Shown here one piece after another: positions 1-8,769 of a stretch of DNA of 64,000 bases. Source of the stretch: Paraburkholderia piptadeniae (lineage in GTDB: Bacteria > Pseudomonadota > Gammaproteobacteria > Burkholderiales > Burkholderiaceae). Below the pieces are notes generated by a model. The model searched no databases. It worked only from the letters and a program-made list of their open reading frames with translations, and was not told the origin of the DNA. Both the position numbers and the translations under genes were made by a program. The DNA is taken from contig NZ_CYGY02000065.1 of assembly GCF_900007165.1 (NCBI RefSeq), forward strand, positions 18,286 to 82,285. The letters are read 5' to 3'. How positions within the stretch are numbered: the stretch's first letter is position 1; the number at the start of each line of letters is the position of its first letter.

Positions 1-1008
1 CAGCATGGTCTGCGCGCTCTTCTGCGCGAGCGCCTTCGCGGCGGCGTCGATGAATGCCTTCTTGTGCGGACCTTCGAGAAGCAGCACGAGACCGGGGTTC
101 GTGCAGAACTGGCCGACGCCGAGCGTCACCGATTCGACGAAGCCCGTCGCGATCTGCTCCGCGCGCTTCGCGAGCGCGCCGGGCAGCACGAACATCGGAT
201 TGATGCTGCTCATTTCGGCGAACACGGGAATCGGTTCGCGGCGCTTCTGCGCGAGATTCACGAGCGCCAGGCCGCCGCTGCGCGAGCCCGTGAAGCCGAC
301 CGACCTGATCGCGGGATGCTGGACGAGCGCCTCGCCGACCTCGTTGCCCGCGCCGATCACGAGCGAAAACACGCCTTCGTGCAGGCCGCAGTCGGCGGCG
401 GCTTTCTGGATCGCGCGGCCGACCAGCTCGGACGTCCCGAGATGCGCCGGATGCGCCTTCACGACGACAGGGCAACCCGCCGCGAACGCCGATGCCGTAT
501 CACCGCCCGCCACGGAAAATGCGAGCGGAAAATTGCTCGCGCCGAATACGGCGACGGGGCCCACAGGAATCTTCTGCATGCGCAAGTCGGGCCGCGGCAA
601 CGGCTTGCGGTCCGGCTGCGCGGAATCGAGCGTCGCGGTCAGCCAGCGGCCTTCGCGCACCAGCGATGCGAACAGCTTCAGTTGCCCCACGGTGCGCGCG
701 CGCTCGCCTTCGAGCCGTGCCTTCGGCAGCGCGGATTCGGCCTGCGCGCGCTCGATCAGCGCATCGCCGAGCCCGAGAATGTTCTCAGCAATCGTCTCGA
801 TGAAATGCGCGCGCACTTCGAGCGACGTTTGACGATACGGGTCGAACGCGAGCGCGGCCAGCGCGCACGCGCGGTCCACCTCGACCGTGCCGCCCGCGCC
901 GAATTCGGGTTCGATTTCCATGTTGCGCGCCGGGTCGAACGCGCGCAGCGTGCCTTTGGTGCCGCGCACCGCCGACCCGCCGATCAGCATGTCACCGGTA
1001 ATCTGCAT
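1..1008 (-). CDS. Aldehyde dehydrogenase, ketoglutarate semialdehyde/2,5-dioxovalerate type (3' end outside window)
   Basis: The reverse strand encodes an open 336-residue N-terminal part that runs off the left edge. It shows the ALDH core: the NAD(P)-site stretch PVAVFGASNFPLAF near 151-164, the glycine region VGFTGSRSGG near 237-246, the general-base Glu265 (FAEMSS) and the nucleophile Cys302 (GQFCTNPG). The EMSSINP and GQFCTNPG variants are typical of NADP-dependent 2-oxoglutarate semialdehyde dehydrogenases of sugar-acid, hydroxyproline and lysine pathways (family knowledge). The ATG at 1008 is preceded by AGGAGC. The DHDPS-family gene ends 79 bases upstream on the same strand, which supports a shared sugar-acid operon. 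The exact substrate is inferred. Confidence 0.85.
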   Translation of the reverse strand, partial: MQITGDMLIGGSAVRGTKGTLRAFDPARNMEIEPEFGAGGTVEVDRACALAALAFDPYRQTSLEVRAHFIETIAENILGLGDALIERAQAESALPKARLEGERARTVGQLKLFASLVREGRWLTATLDSAQPDRKPLPRPDLRMQKIPVGPVAVFGASNFPLAFSVAGGDTASAFAAGCPVVVKAHPAHLGTSELVGRAIQKAAADCGLHEGVFSLVIGAGNEVGEALVQHPAIRSVGFTGSRSGGLALVNLAQKRREPIPVFAEMSSINPMFVLPGALAKRAEQIATGFVESVTLGVGQFCTNPGLVLLLEGPHKKAFIDAAAKALAQKSAQTML

Positions 1009-1086
1009 GTCCAGCTCCTGTCGATGGCCGCGCGACGCGGATCATGTCGCATCGCGCGGCCTGGAATCCAAATAGTGTGTGCGACG

Positions 1087-2046
1087 TCATGAATGGGCGG
1101 ACGATTCCGCGAGTCGCCGCTCGAAGTCGAGCAAGGCCAGCGTCGCAGCTTCGATCTTCGCATGATGTTCGGGCGGCGTCGAACTCAGCAACGGCAGAAC
1201 CGGCCCCATGTCCGCGAGCTTCGACAACGTCACCGCGTCGTGCAGCACGCGGATCAGCGAGATCTCGTCGCGCAAGGTTTCGAGCGGCATGAAGGCGTCG
1301 TAAAGACGCTGTGCTTCGTCGTCATCTGTCGATGTATTGGCGTTTTTCGCCTTCGCCGCGCGGAGCAAAGTCATCACCGCACGCGGCGCGATGCAGCCCG
1401 AGCCCGTCGTCCATGCGGCGAGACCGAATTGCCGCACATGCGCGAGCGCCGGCCGCTCGCCCATTCCTGAAATCACCCTCGCCGCACTCACGTTTTGCAG
1501 CAGCCGGCGAAGGTAGTCGTCACGTGATGGATCGTCGCGCACGATCGCGTACTTCACAGCAATGAGCGTGCCGCGGTCCACAAGCCGCGCGAGCGTATCG
1601 ACGCTCACGTAGCTCTCGCTCTTGATGTACAGCGTGAGCGGGATGCCTGCGGTGTCGGCGATGCGCGTGAGCCCCGCCTCGACGCCCTCGGATGTCGTGA
1701 AGCCCGTCAAGGGCAGGACCATCGCGGTTCGGTACAGTGTCTGCGCGAGAATGCGCGCCTGGTCGAGCATCTTCCCGTAGTCGGGGCCGATGGCGGGAAT
1801 TACACGCGTCGCGGGACCGGCGAGCGCCGCGAGCATATCCAGCAGCTCGCGATACTCGCTGACTGCAACGTGATACAGGTTCGCATTGCCGCCATAGAGA
1901 AGCGTACGCACCCCGCCCGTCTCGATGTGACGGATCAACTTGTGGTTTTCGGCCGGATCGAGCGTCAGATCGGCGCGGCGCGCAAGCGGCGGAACCGCCA
2001 TGACACTGGCGGAATACTCGCTTTCGAGAATAGGGGACACGTTCAT
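1087..2046 (-). CDS. DHDPS/KDG-dehydratase family TIM-barrel protein
   Basis: A 319-residue protein of the dihydrodipicolinate synthase superfamily. Visible signatures are YGGNANLYH near 51-59 (the substrate carboxylate loop), Tyr140 in TLYIKS and the Schiff-base lysine Lys165 in LIAVKYA. The family includes 5-keto-4-deoxyglucarate dehydratase, KDG aldolases and L-KDP dehydratase, which use a lysine imine to dehydrate or cleave 2-keto-3-deoxy acids. Its downstream neighbour is an oxo-glutarate-semialdehyde-type dehydrogenase, so a dehydratase that produces that semialdehyde is the most economical role. This is inference. It is unlikely to be the lysine-biosynthetic DapA because the loop motifs deviate. 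Confidence 0.75.
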   Translation of the reverse strand: MNVSPILESEYSASVMAVPPLARRADLTLDPAENHKLIRHIETGGVRTLLYGGNANLYHVAVSEYRELLDMLAALAGPATRVIPAIGPDYGKMLDQARILAQTLYRTAMVLPLTGFTTSEGVEAGLTRIADTAGIPLTLYIKSESYVSVDTLARLVDRGTLIAVKYAIVRDDPSRDDYLRRLLQNVSAARVISGMGERPALAHVRQFGLAAWTTGSGCIAPRAVMTLLRAAKAKNANTSTDDDEAQRLYDAFMPLETLRDEISLIRVLHDAVTLSKLADMGPVLPLLSSTPPEHHAKIEAATLALLDFERRLAESSAHS

Positions 2047-2589
2047 GGGGCGGCTCGCAGACGATCACGCGGGCAAGTTAGCATTGCGCCGCCAATGTTG
2101 TCAAACAACCTCGGGCCGCGCGGCGCTTCTGCGCGTTGTGCCTGGAAACGACTTTCATCACACGAATGAAGGCTTTCGCGCTGTTATCCGGGCGTCGATT
2201 TCGAAAAATTCTGGTATGACAACGTCTTGAAAATCACGGCCTGTTTGATTCAAACGTTTTGCAATCTATTCCGATTTAGAGGTCCTGCGTATTTAGTACC
2301 GATTCAATAATGTGCAAACGCCTTTCAAATGACGCACTTTAAAGAACGGCTGTTTGCCACGCCAGGAGCGGATTGCGCCACTTAATGCACTATTTCGCCA
2401 AGCCGGTTTAATCGACTATCCCGGCAAGCTTCCTTTTGGGGCAAAAATGAAGAAACTCGAAATCGGGTATCGCCATTTCGCATTAAAAAGCCAATAATGG
2501 TGATAAATTGATGTACACCAACATCAGGAGTATCCGCAGCATCGCCATGGCCAAAGCCCGCTCCGCTGCGAACCTCGAGAGATAGCACC
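2047..2589. other. Intergenic region upstream of luxR with a possible 24-codon leader ORF
   Basis: There is no recognisable gene in 543 bases between the divergent DHDPS and luxR genes. It becomes A+T-rich from about 2220, as expected for promoters. An ATG at 2511 opens a 24-codon frame (starts MYTNIRSIRS) that ends at 2585, four bases before the luxR TTG. It could be a leader peptide, but it has no convincing ribosome site and may be chance. Confidence 0.4.
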
Positions 2590-3318
2590 TTGCCGCAACA
2601 TTTCATTGAGCAGATGTCGCCTTTGCTGCAAGCGGAGAACGACGTCACCTGGTTCCGCGAAGTCGCTCGTCTCGCCGACGGGTGGGGCTTCGATCGCGTG
2701 CTGGTCGGGATTCTTCCGCGCCCGGGTATCCGGCTGGAGGACGCGTTCATTCGCAGCACGTACTCGCCGGCCTGGCGGCAGTTCTACAACGCGCATGGTT
2801 TCGCACACATCGATCCGACCGTTGCGCACTGCATGACACGCTCGTCACCGCTGATCTGGTCGCCTGACCTGTTCGCGACGTACCCGCAGCAAACGATGTA
2901 CGAGGAAGCCCGCGCATATGGTCTGCGCGCGGGTGTGAGTCTGCCCATTCATGGGCCTAGACAGGAATCGGGCTTGATCTGCTTCGTGAACGATCGGAAT
3001 CCGACCGACGAATTCTGGAGCCATCTCGATGTCGTGCTGCCAAACCTGGTGCTTTTGCGCGACCTGGTCATCGACACGAGCCAGCCCCATCTGGATGCTC
3101 ACACGCAGGCGCTGGTGCCGAAGCTCACGCCGCGCGAGCAGGAATGTCTGAAATGGACCGCGCGCGGTAAGTCCACTTGGGAAATTTCGCACATTCTCAA
3201 TTGTTCGGAAGCAGTGGTGAACTTCCATCTCAAGAACATTCGCGCGAAATTCGGCGTGAACTCACGGCGCGCTGCCGCCGTGATTGCGACGCAACTCGGC
3301 CTTATTGATCCAGGTTGA
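2590..3318 (+). CDS. braR: LuxR-family N-acyl-homoserine lactone receptor/regulator (BraR-like)
   Basis: A 242-residue LuxR-type regulator. The N-terminal autoinducer-binding domain has the conserved Trp/Tyr/Asp/Pro/Trp pattern around WRQFYNAHGFAHIDP and LIW. The C-terminal GerE helix-turn-helix starts at about 180 with LTPREQECLKW and ends with VNFHLKNIRAKF. The start is a TTG at 2590 preceded by GAGAG; no ATG gives a full-length domain. It lies upstream of a convergent rsaL-like gene and luxI, the arrangement of the BraI/R system of plant-associated Paraburkholderia. The symbol is assigned from that arrangement and not from a sequence match. Confidence 0.85.
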   Translation: MPQHFIEQMSPLLQAENDVTWFREVARLADGWGFDRVLVGILPRPGIRLEDAFIRSTYSPAWRQFYNAHGFAHIDPTVAHCMTRSSPLIWSPDLFATYPQQTMYEEARAYGLRAGVSLPIHGPRQESGLICFVNDRNPTDEFWSHLDVVLPNLVLLRDLVIDTSQPHLDAHTQALVPKLTPREQECLKWTARGKSTWEISHILNCSEAVVNFHLKNIRAKFGVNSRRAAAVIATQLGLIDPG

Positions 3319-3634
3319 TCAGCTCACGGGCTTCCGGGTTGTGGAGCACCTTCTCTGCCCTGCCCAGATCGCCGTCCGTGACCGTTTTCGTGAAGTACAG
3401 GCCCAGCAGGATCGATACGGGAGCCGGAATCTCCGCGCCCGATTCGAAGCGGCTGCCGCGCGACTGCGTCACGCCGAAGCGCGCCCAGAACTGACGCTGG
3501 CTCTCTTTCTTTTTCTTGCGGTACGCGATGATCAGCACGCGATCCACATTGGACGACGGCTCCGAACTACGGCTCTGGACGGTCGGTTGAACGTTTGCGT
3601 GAACACCCGATTGCCAATGATTTTGAAGTTCCAT
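3302..3634 (-). CDS. rsaL: RsaL-like small HTH repressor between luxR and luxI
   Basis: A 110-residue protein on the strand opposite the flanking luxR and luxI genes. The C-terminal half has a Cro/XRE-like helix-turn-helix (ESQRQFWARFGVTQSRGSRF) followed by GAEIPAPVSILL, resembling RsaL, which represses the synthase promoter in several LuxI/R systems. The ATG at 3634 is preceded by AGGGGAAAC. An ATG-less upstream extension is possible but unneeded. Its 3' end overlaps the luxR 3' end by 17 bases, so the two are convergent. The expected target is the luxI promoter region just upstream. The family assignment rests on position plus the HTH. Confidence 0.7.
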   Translation of the reverse strand: MELQNHWQSGVHANVQPTVQSRSSEPSSNVDRVLIIAYRKKKKESQRQFWARFGVTQSRGSRFESGAEIPAPVSILLGLYFTKTVTDGDLGRAEKVLHNPEARELINLDQ

Positions 3635-3692
3635 GATGTTTCCCCTGATGATTGGCTGCCTCGTCTCAATTTTGTGATCCCCGTGCCCACTT

Positions 3693-3718
3693 AACACCTA
3701 TCCAGGTGAGTAGGTGTT
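3693..3718. promoter_or_regulatory. Inverted repeat in luxI/rsaL intergenic region (candidate lux box or RsaL operator)
   Basis: AACACCTA and TAGGTGTT form perfect 8-base arms around a 10-base centre, 58 bases before the luxI start and upstream of rsaL. The core CCTA-N12-TAGG has the size of a lux box. The run of T after the right arm also fits a terminator-like hairpin, so the function is not settled. Confidence 0.55.
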
Positions 3719-3776
3719 TTTTTTATCCGAAATGCATACGTTTCCCTGCGTACCGCTATCACGTAAGGAGCACACC

Positions 3777-4364
3777 ATGCATACCGCGATTCGGATTGGC
3801 ACACGGCAAGAGTTCGACAACGACAACATCAACGAAATGTACCGGCTTCGCGCCCGCGTCTTCCGGGACAGGATGGGCTGGGATGTTCCGACCATCGCGG
3901 GGATGGAAATCGACGGCTATGACGCGCTCGGCCCGTACTACATGCTCATCCAGGACGGCGACCGGCGCGTCTGCGGCTGCTGGCGGCTGATGCCGACGGA
4001 AGGGCCGAACATGCTGAAGGACACGTTCCCGCAATTACTGGATGGTCAAGCGGCTCCACTTGGACGGCATATATGGGAATTGAGCCGATTTGCTATTGAA
4101 ACGGACGGCGCGCAAACGTTTGGCTTCGCAGATTTGACGATGCACGCGATCCACGAACTGGTGACTTTCGCCGACCGGATGGGCATCACCCGTTACGTGA
4201 CTGTGACGACCACGGCGATCGAACGGTTGCTGCGGCGCGCGGGCATCGAAGTCACGCGGCTCGGGCCGCCGGTGAAGATCGGCGTGGAGCGGACGATTGC
4301 GCTCGACATCACCGTCGACGCGATTCGCGTCGCCGTCTGCAAGCCGATGCCCGTCGCGGCCTGA
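3777..4364 (+). CDS. braI: N-acyl-homoserine lactone synthase, LuxI family (BraI-like)
   Basis: A 195-residue autoinducer synthase that joins an acyl chain from acyl-ACP to S-adenosylmethionine. Conserved LuxI residues are visible: Arg25, Phe29 and Trp35 in YRLRARVFRDRMGW, then the acidic residues in GMEIDGYDALGPYY, and the ELSRFAIE motif with the catalytic Glu/Arg. The ATG at 3777 has a good AAGGAG eight bases upstream; an upstream in-frame start at 3714 would run through the inverted repeat and is rejected. Paired with BraR-like and RsaL-like genes upstream. Confidence 0.9.
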   Translation: MHTAIRIGTRQEFDNDNINEMYRLRARVFRDRMGWDVPTIAGMEIDGYDALGPYYMLIQDGDRRVCGCWRLMPTEGPNMLKDTFPQLLDGQAAPLGRHIWELSRFAIETDGAQTFGFADLTMHAIHELVTFADRMGITRYVTVTTTAIERLLRRAGIEVTRLGPPVKIGVERTIALDITVDAIRVAVCKPMPVAA

Positions 4365-4520
4365 CGGACATACGCCGCCGAGCCGTTTCCGTATCGAACT
4401 CGAGGCGACGGCGGGACAGTCGCGATGCGCGCAGGCCCACGGTACGCCTCGCGCAACGCGACGCGTTCGGCCGCTTCGCTTGAGCCCGTCGCAAGGCACG
4501 CGGTGTGCCGGGCGGCCTGG

Positions 4521-6125
4521 CTAACCGCGACGAAAGGTGATGTGCGAGATCCGGCGCACGACGAACACGGCGGCCAGCGCGGCGCAGCCGGTCAGCACCA
4601 CGCCGATGTGAATCGACTGCACGAGCACGTGACGCGCCGCGTCGAGCAGCGCGGGGCCTTCGAGCCCCGCGCGTTTCAGTTCCATCAGCAGCGAGTTGCG
4701 CAGGCTCTCGTCGACGAGAATGCGCGGATCGGCCAGCCTCGGCCGCCAGGCCGACGCGACCGGCTCGCCGAGCACGCGCAGCGAATCCTCCACGCCCGAC
4801 GCGTAGCGCCGGTTCACGATCGTCGCGACGATGCTGGTGCCGAGCATGCCGCCCACCATGCGCGTCGACTGAAGCAGCGCGGTCGTGATGCCGAAGCGCT
4901 CGCGTCCCGCGATCTCCTGACCGAACACGTTCAGGTTGTTGAGAATGAAGCCGAGGCCGATGCCGACAGCGGCCATCGACAACTCGAGATACCGATGGGG
5001 CGTCGCGGGCGTGGCGAGCGCGATGCCGACCGACGCGGCCACGAGTAGGCCAAAGCCGATCGACAGAATCGCCGTGGGCCGCGACATGTGGATCACGACG
5101 CGCGTGTTGATCAGGCTGCCGAGCGCAATGCACGCGGCGATCGGCGTCGCGAGCAGGCCTGCCTGCTGCGGCGACAATCCGAAGCCGCCCTGCAGCAGGA
5201 GCGGCGCGAAAAAGATCAGCGAGAACATCACGAAGCCCGACAGCACCGACAGCGTGAAGAGCGTCACGAGCTGCGGGTCCCTGAAGAGGTCGAGCGGCAC
5301 GATGGGATGCGTGGCGCGCCGCTCGCAGGCGAGCAGCGCCGCCGCGCACGCCGCCACCAGCGCGGAGAGGATCACGTTGCCCGTCGTCAGGCCGTCCTTC
5401 GGCACGGCCTCGATGAACGTCTGAAAGCCGCCCAGCACCAGCGCGACGAGCACGGCGCCCATCCAGTCGATGCGCACGTCGCCCGCGCGCTCGCGCCGGT
5501 AGTGCGGCAAATGCGCCCAGATGAAGTACAGCGCGAGCGCGCCGACGGGCAGATTCACGAGGAACGTCGAGCGCCAGCCGAAATGCTGGCTGAGCCAGCC
5601 GCCGAGCGATGGGCCCGCCGCCGTGCCGATCCCGTAGGCGGCCGCCATCACCACCTGCCAGCGCACGCGGGCGCGCGGATCGGGAAAGAGATCGGGGATC
5701 GACGCAAACGCTGTGCCGACCATCATCCCGCCGCCGACGCCCTGCAAGCCGCGCGCGAACACCAGAAACGGCATGCTGCCCGCGACGCCGCACAGCACCG
5801 ACGCCACCGTGAACACGATCACGGCCGCGATCACGAAACGCTTGCGGCCAAAGTAGTCGCCGAGGCGTCCGAACACGGGCACCGTCACGACGGAAGCGAG
5901 CAGATAGGCGCTCGCGATCCACGCGTAATACTCGAAGCCGTGCAGTTCGACGACGATCGACGGCAATGCCGTGCTGACCACCGTCTGATCGAGCGCGACG
6001 AGCATGTTGACGAGACCGATGCCGAGCATCGCCAGCAGCGCGTCACGAAAAGGCAGCATTTGCATGGGGCCGGAGTTAGGCGCTGAAGCGCCGACTCTGT
6101 TCGACAAGGGACGGGAAGGATTCAC
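4521..6125 (-). CDS. DHA2-family multidrug efflux MFS transporter (EmrB/QacA type)
   Basis: A 534-residue, 14-segment-type major facilitator. The DHA2 signature is seen at the end of TM1 (VALDQTVVSTALPSI), followed by LGDYFGRKRF (motif A) and GVGGGMMVGT. The hydrophobic segments run the whole length and the C-terminus is short and basic. Such pumps export drugs or solvents with protons across the inner membrane. The start is uncertain: GTG at 6125 or ATG at 6065 (MQMLPFRDALL); neither has a strong ribosome site. It converges with luxI. A large open frame in another register of the same DNA is a G+C-driven shadow. Confidence 0.88.
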   Translation of the reverse strand: MNPSRPLSNRVGASAPNSGPMQMLPFRDALLAMLGIGLVNMLVALDQTVVSTALPSIVVELHGFEYYAWIASAYLLASVVTVPVFGRLGDYFGRKRFVIAAVIVFTVASVLCGVAGSMPFLVFARGLQGVGGGMMVGTAFASIPDLFPDPRARVRWQVVMAAAYGIGTAAGPSLGGWLSQHFGWRSTFLVNLPVGALALYFIWAHLPHYRRERAGDVRIDWMGAVLVALVLGGFQTFIEAVPKDGLTTGNVILSALVAACAAALLACERRATHPIVPLDLFRDPQLVTLFTLSVLSGFVMFSLIFFAPLLLQGGFGLSPQQAGLLATPIAACIALGSLINTRVVIHMSRPTAILSIGFGLLVAASVGIALATPATPHRYLELSMAAVGIGLGFILNNLNVFGQEIAGRERFGITTALLQSTRMVGGMLGTSIVATIVNRRYASGVEDSLRVLGEPVASAWRPRLADPRILVDESLRNSLLMELKRAGLEGPALLDAARHVLVQSIHIGVVLTGCAALAAVFVVRRISHITFRRG

Positions 6126-6221
6126 TTCTTAGCGATACGGCGCGAGGCACGCCGCATTTTTCAGGTGAGAAGAAACAGGGCCGCGCTTGCGCACTTCACA
6201 CGGCCCGTCGAGGCGGAAAAG

Positions 6222-6911
6222 TCAGGAGCCGAACATCCGGTCGCGCGCATGCTCCAGATGCAGGCGCATCGCCTGGCCGGCGCCCGCTGCGTCCTTGCCG
6301 CGAATCGCGTCGAGCACGGCGAGGTGTTCGGTCTGCACGAGCCGCTGCCGCTCCAGCGTCTTCACCAGCGACAGATTGCGCGACAGATTCATGCTGAACA
6401 CGATCTGCTCTTCGATGAACCCCATCATCGTGATGAAGAACTGATTCTTCGACGCGCGCGCGACGGCCAGATGAAACGCGAAGTCGTCCTTTGCGCCGAT
6501 GCCCTGCGTCTCGATCACGCGCTCCAGTTCGTCCCACGCGTGCTGGATCGCGGCGATGTCGTCGGCGTCGGCCATCTGTGCGGCGAGTTCGGCCGCGCCC
6601 GATTCCGTCACGATGCGAAATTCGTAGCAGCGCCGGATATCGGACAGCGTTTCCAGCGGCGCGAAGCGGCGCACATCGGGATCGGGCCGGCGCGCGACCG
6701 TCGTGCCGGAGCCGTGGCGCGTCACGATGATGCCGTCCGCGCGCAGACGGGCCAGCGCTTCGCGCACGGTCGGCCGCGAGGTCTCGAAACGCTCTGCGAG
6801 CGCATGCTCGGTCGGCAGACGCTCGCCTTCCTTGTATTCCCCTTCGAGAATCCGGTTGAGAATGTCGCTGTAGATCTTGTCCGGCAGACCTGTCGATTTA
6901 CGCTCGTTCAT
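6222..6911 (-). CDS. GntR-family transcriptional regulator, FadR/FCD subfamily
   Basis: A 229-residue regulator. The N-terminal winged helix (GERLPTEHALAERFETSRPTVREAL, residues about 29-53) is a classic GntR HTH. The C-terminal all-helical FCD domain has the metal/ligand-binding Asp and His residues, for example DFAFHLAVARAS and HLEHARD. FCD regulators usually respond to organic or sugar acids. It is transcribed away from the uspA gene and could act on the adjacent exporter or on distant sugar-acid genes; no operator was identified. Confidence 0.85.
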   Translation of the reverse strand: MNERKSTGLPDKIYSDILNRILEGEYKEGERLPTEHALAERFETSRPTVREALARLRADGIIVTRHGSGTTVARRPDPDVRRFAPLETLSDIRRCYEFRIVTESGAAELAAQMADADDIAAIQHAWDELERVIETQGIGAKDDFAFHLAVARASKNQFFITMMGFIEEQIVFSMNLSRNLSLVKTLERQRLVQTEHLAVLDAIRGKDAAGAGQAMRLHLEHARDRMFGS

Positions 6912-7204
6912 CGTCGAAGGGTGCGGCTTGTCAGAGTAGATTTGAATTGTAAGGCAAATAATGCGCGCCGCCTGATGAAATCCAGGCGCGACTGCGCTGG
7001 AAAGCGTGTCTTGGCGAGCATGCCGCCAGTATGAACGACCCTGGGCCCAACGGCAAAATTTGACAAATGTCTGATTGACATCTGTGTTTTCCGGTGCCGA
7101 AAGCGCGCATTTTTCGGCGATCGTTTAAGCTGCAGCCGCAATCGGGACACAATTTCCACTTGCGGAACACGGCGGCGCGCCGCGCTCCACGGCACGGAGG
7201 CTTC

Positions 7205-7684
7205 ATGTACACACGCATCCTCGTTGCAGTCGACGGCAGCCATACTTCGCGCCGCGCGTTCGACAACGCGCTGAATCTGGCGAGCAAACTGGGCGCGACG
7301 CTGCGCGCGTTCTACGCGGTCGAAAGCACGCCGATGTACTTCGACGCACCCGGCTACGATCCGTCCATCCTGCGCAACCGGCTCGTCGAGCAGGGCAAGG
7401 AGCTGACGGCGGAACTGTCGGCGGCGATGCGCGAGCGCGGCGTGTCGGGCGATATTGTGGTCGGCGAAGCCTCGTCGCTGGACGACGTGCCGACGCTCGT
7501 GTTGCGCGCCGCCGCCGAGTTCAACGCTGATCTGATCGTGATGGGCACGCACGGCCGGCGCGGCATGCAGCGGCTGATTCTGGGCAGCGTGGCCGAGCGC
7601 TGCGTGCGCCAATCGACGTTTCCCGTGCTGCTGATTCCGTCCGCGGCGGGCGGCGGCGAAGCGGACAAGCCGACGCCAGCCTGA
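7205..7684 (+). CDS. Universal stress protein UspA family
   Basis: A 159-residue single-domain Usp with the N-terminal ILVAVDGS and the ATP-binding signature GTHGRRGMQRLILGSVAE (G-x2-G-x9-G-S) near 120-138. The ATG at 7205 follows CACGGAGGCTTC. Usp proteins bind ATP and support survival in growth arrest or low oxygen. The next gene encodes an FNR/Anr-type oxygen sensor, a common pairing in Burkholderiales, so anaerobic or microaerobic induction is likely. This is inference; no FNR box was found in the upstream 290 bases. Confidence 0.88.
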   Translation: MYTRILVAVDGSHTSRRAFDNALNLASKLGATLRAFYAVESTPMYFDAPGYDPSILRNRLVEQGKELTAELSAAMRERGVSGDIVVGEASSLDDVPTLVLRAAAEFNADLIVMGTHGRRGMQRLILGSVAERCVRQSTFPVLLIPSAAGGGEADKPTPA

Positions 7685-7829
7685 ACAGCCGGCAGCGCTT
7701 CGGAGCGCGCCTTCACGAGTGTGACCTCGCTCAACAGCGAAGCGCGCAGTGACGCGTCATTTTGCCGCCTCGTTGCGCGCGCATCGAGTGGGACAATCAG
7801 CTATCACCTTTTTTAGCCGGTTGGTCCCC

Positions 7830-8597
7830 ATGCTCACCCCTACCGCTCCCGCTTCCACTCGCGCAGTCCGCGTCCGTCACACCACTTCGCCGACCCGCAC
7901 CAGCGCGCGCTGCTCGTCGTGCGCGATGCGGCAGCTCTGCATGCCGCAAGGCGTCGCCGCCAACGAACTGCCGCAACTCGAAGCGGTGATCTGCTCGGCG
8001 CGTTCCGTCCGGCGCGGCGAATCGCTCTACCGCGCGGGCGATTCTTTCGACAACCTGTACGCCGTTCGCTCGGGTTCGATCAAAACGGTGATGGCGCATC
8101 GCGACGGCCGCGAGCAGGTCACGGGTCTGCGGCTCGCGGGCGAGGCGCTGGGGCTCGATGGCATCAGCAGCGATCAGCATGCGTGCAGCGCCGTCGCGCT
8201 CGAAGACAGCTCCGTGTGCATCATCCCGTACGTGGAGCTCAAGCATCTGTGCCGAGAAATCGGTTCGATGCAGGAGCGGCTGCACAAGCTGATGGGCGAA
8301 CAGATCGTCCGCGAAGCCGCGCAGATGATGGTGCTCGGTTCGCTGAGCGCCGACGAGCGCGTCGCGGCGTTCCTGCTCGACATCTCCGAACGCAACGCTC
8401 AGCGCGGCTACTCACCGGCCGAATTCAATCTGCGGATGACGCGCGAAGACATGGGCAGCTATCTCGGCATGACGCTCGAAACCGTGAGCCGCACCTTGTC
8501 AAGATTTCAAAAGCGCGGACTGATCGACGCACAAGGCCGCTTCATTCACATCGTCGATCCCGAAGGCCTGCGCCACGTCGGCGCGCCGAGCACCTGA
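7830..8597 (+). CDS. FNR/Anr-type oxygen-sensing CRP-family regulator
   Basis: A 255-residue CRP/FNR protein. The N-terminal cluster Cys28-x2-Cys31-x5-Cys37 and Cys119 match the four ligands of the oxygen-labile [4Fe-4S] cluster of FNR. A cNMP-like beta-barrel follows, then a C-terminal HTH in which ETVSR (about residue 220) is the FNR recognition motif for TTGAT-N4-ATCAA sites. ATG 7830 places the cysteines at the usual distance; the longer frame from 7749 adds an unlikely basic extension. Sits immediately after uspA. Confidence 0.88.
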   Translation: MLTPTAPASTRAVRVRHTTSPTRTSARCSSCAMRQLCMPQGVAANELPQLEAVICSARSVRRGESLYRAGDSFDNLYAVRSGSIKTVMAHRDGREQVTGLRLAGEALGLDGISSDQHACSAVALEDSSVCIIPYVELKHLCREIGSMQERLHKLMGEQIVREAAQMMVLGSLSADERVAAFLLDISERNAQRGYSPAEFNLRMTREDMGSYLGMTLETVSRTLSRFQKRGLIDAQGRFIHIVDPEGLRHVGAPST

Positions 8598-8614
8598 TAA
8601 CACAGCGGTTCAGG

Positions 8615-8645
8615 CACATGACGACGCATCGAGCGTCGTCATGTG
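8615..8645. repeat. Perfect 13-base inverted repeat between fnr-like and egtB-like genes
   Basis: CACATGACGACGC and its exact complement are separated by five bases, 18 bases after the FNR-type gene stop. No T run follows, so it could be a Rho-independent-like barrier, an mRNA-stabilising hairpin or a protein site. Confidence 0.6.
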
Positions 8646-8769
8646 CACTCGCCTGGCACGTCTCCTGCGCGTGCGGTACAGTTCAAGACTGTCCCTTGCG
8701 ACCCGGGATGCCGTTTTAGCGCCTTGCTCGGGTCCCATGCAAATCTCCCCAACAAGGAGACCCGGCGAA

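Noticed and set aside
4309..5922. 537-codon open frame overlapping the DHA2 exporter gene
   Set aside because: Arg/Ala/Gly-rich low-complexity translation in another frame of a high-G+C transporter gene; no domain and no ribosome site.
5088..6086. 332-codon frame opposite the DHA2 exporter
   Set aside because: His/Arg/Glu-rich antisense shadow with no recognisable fold.
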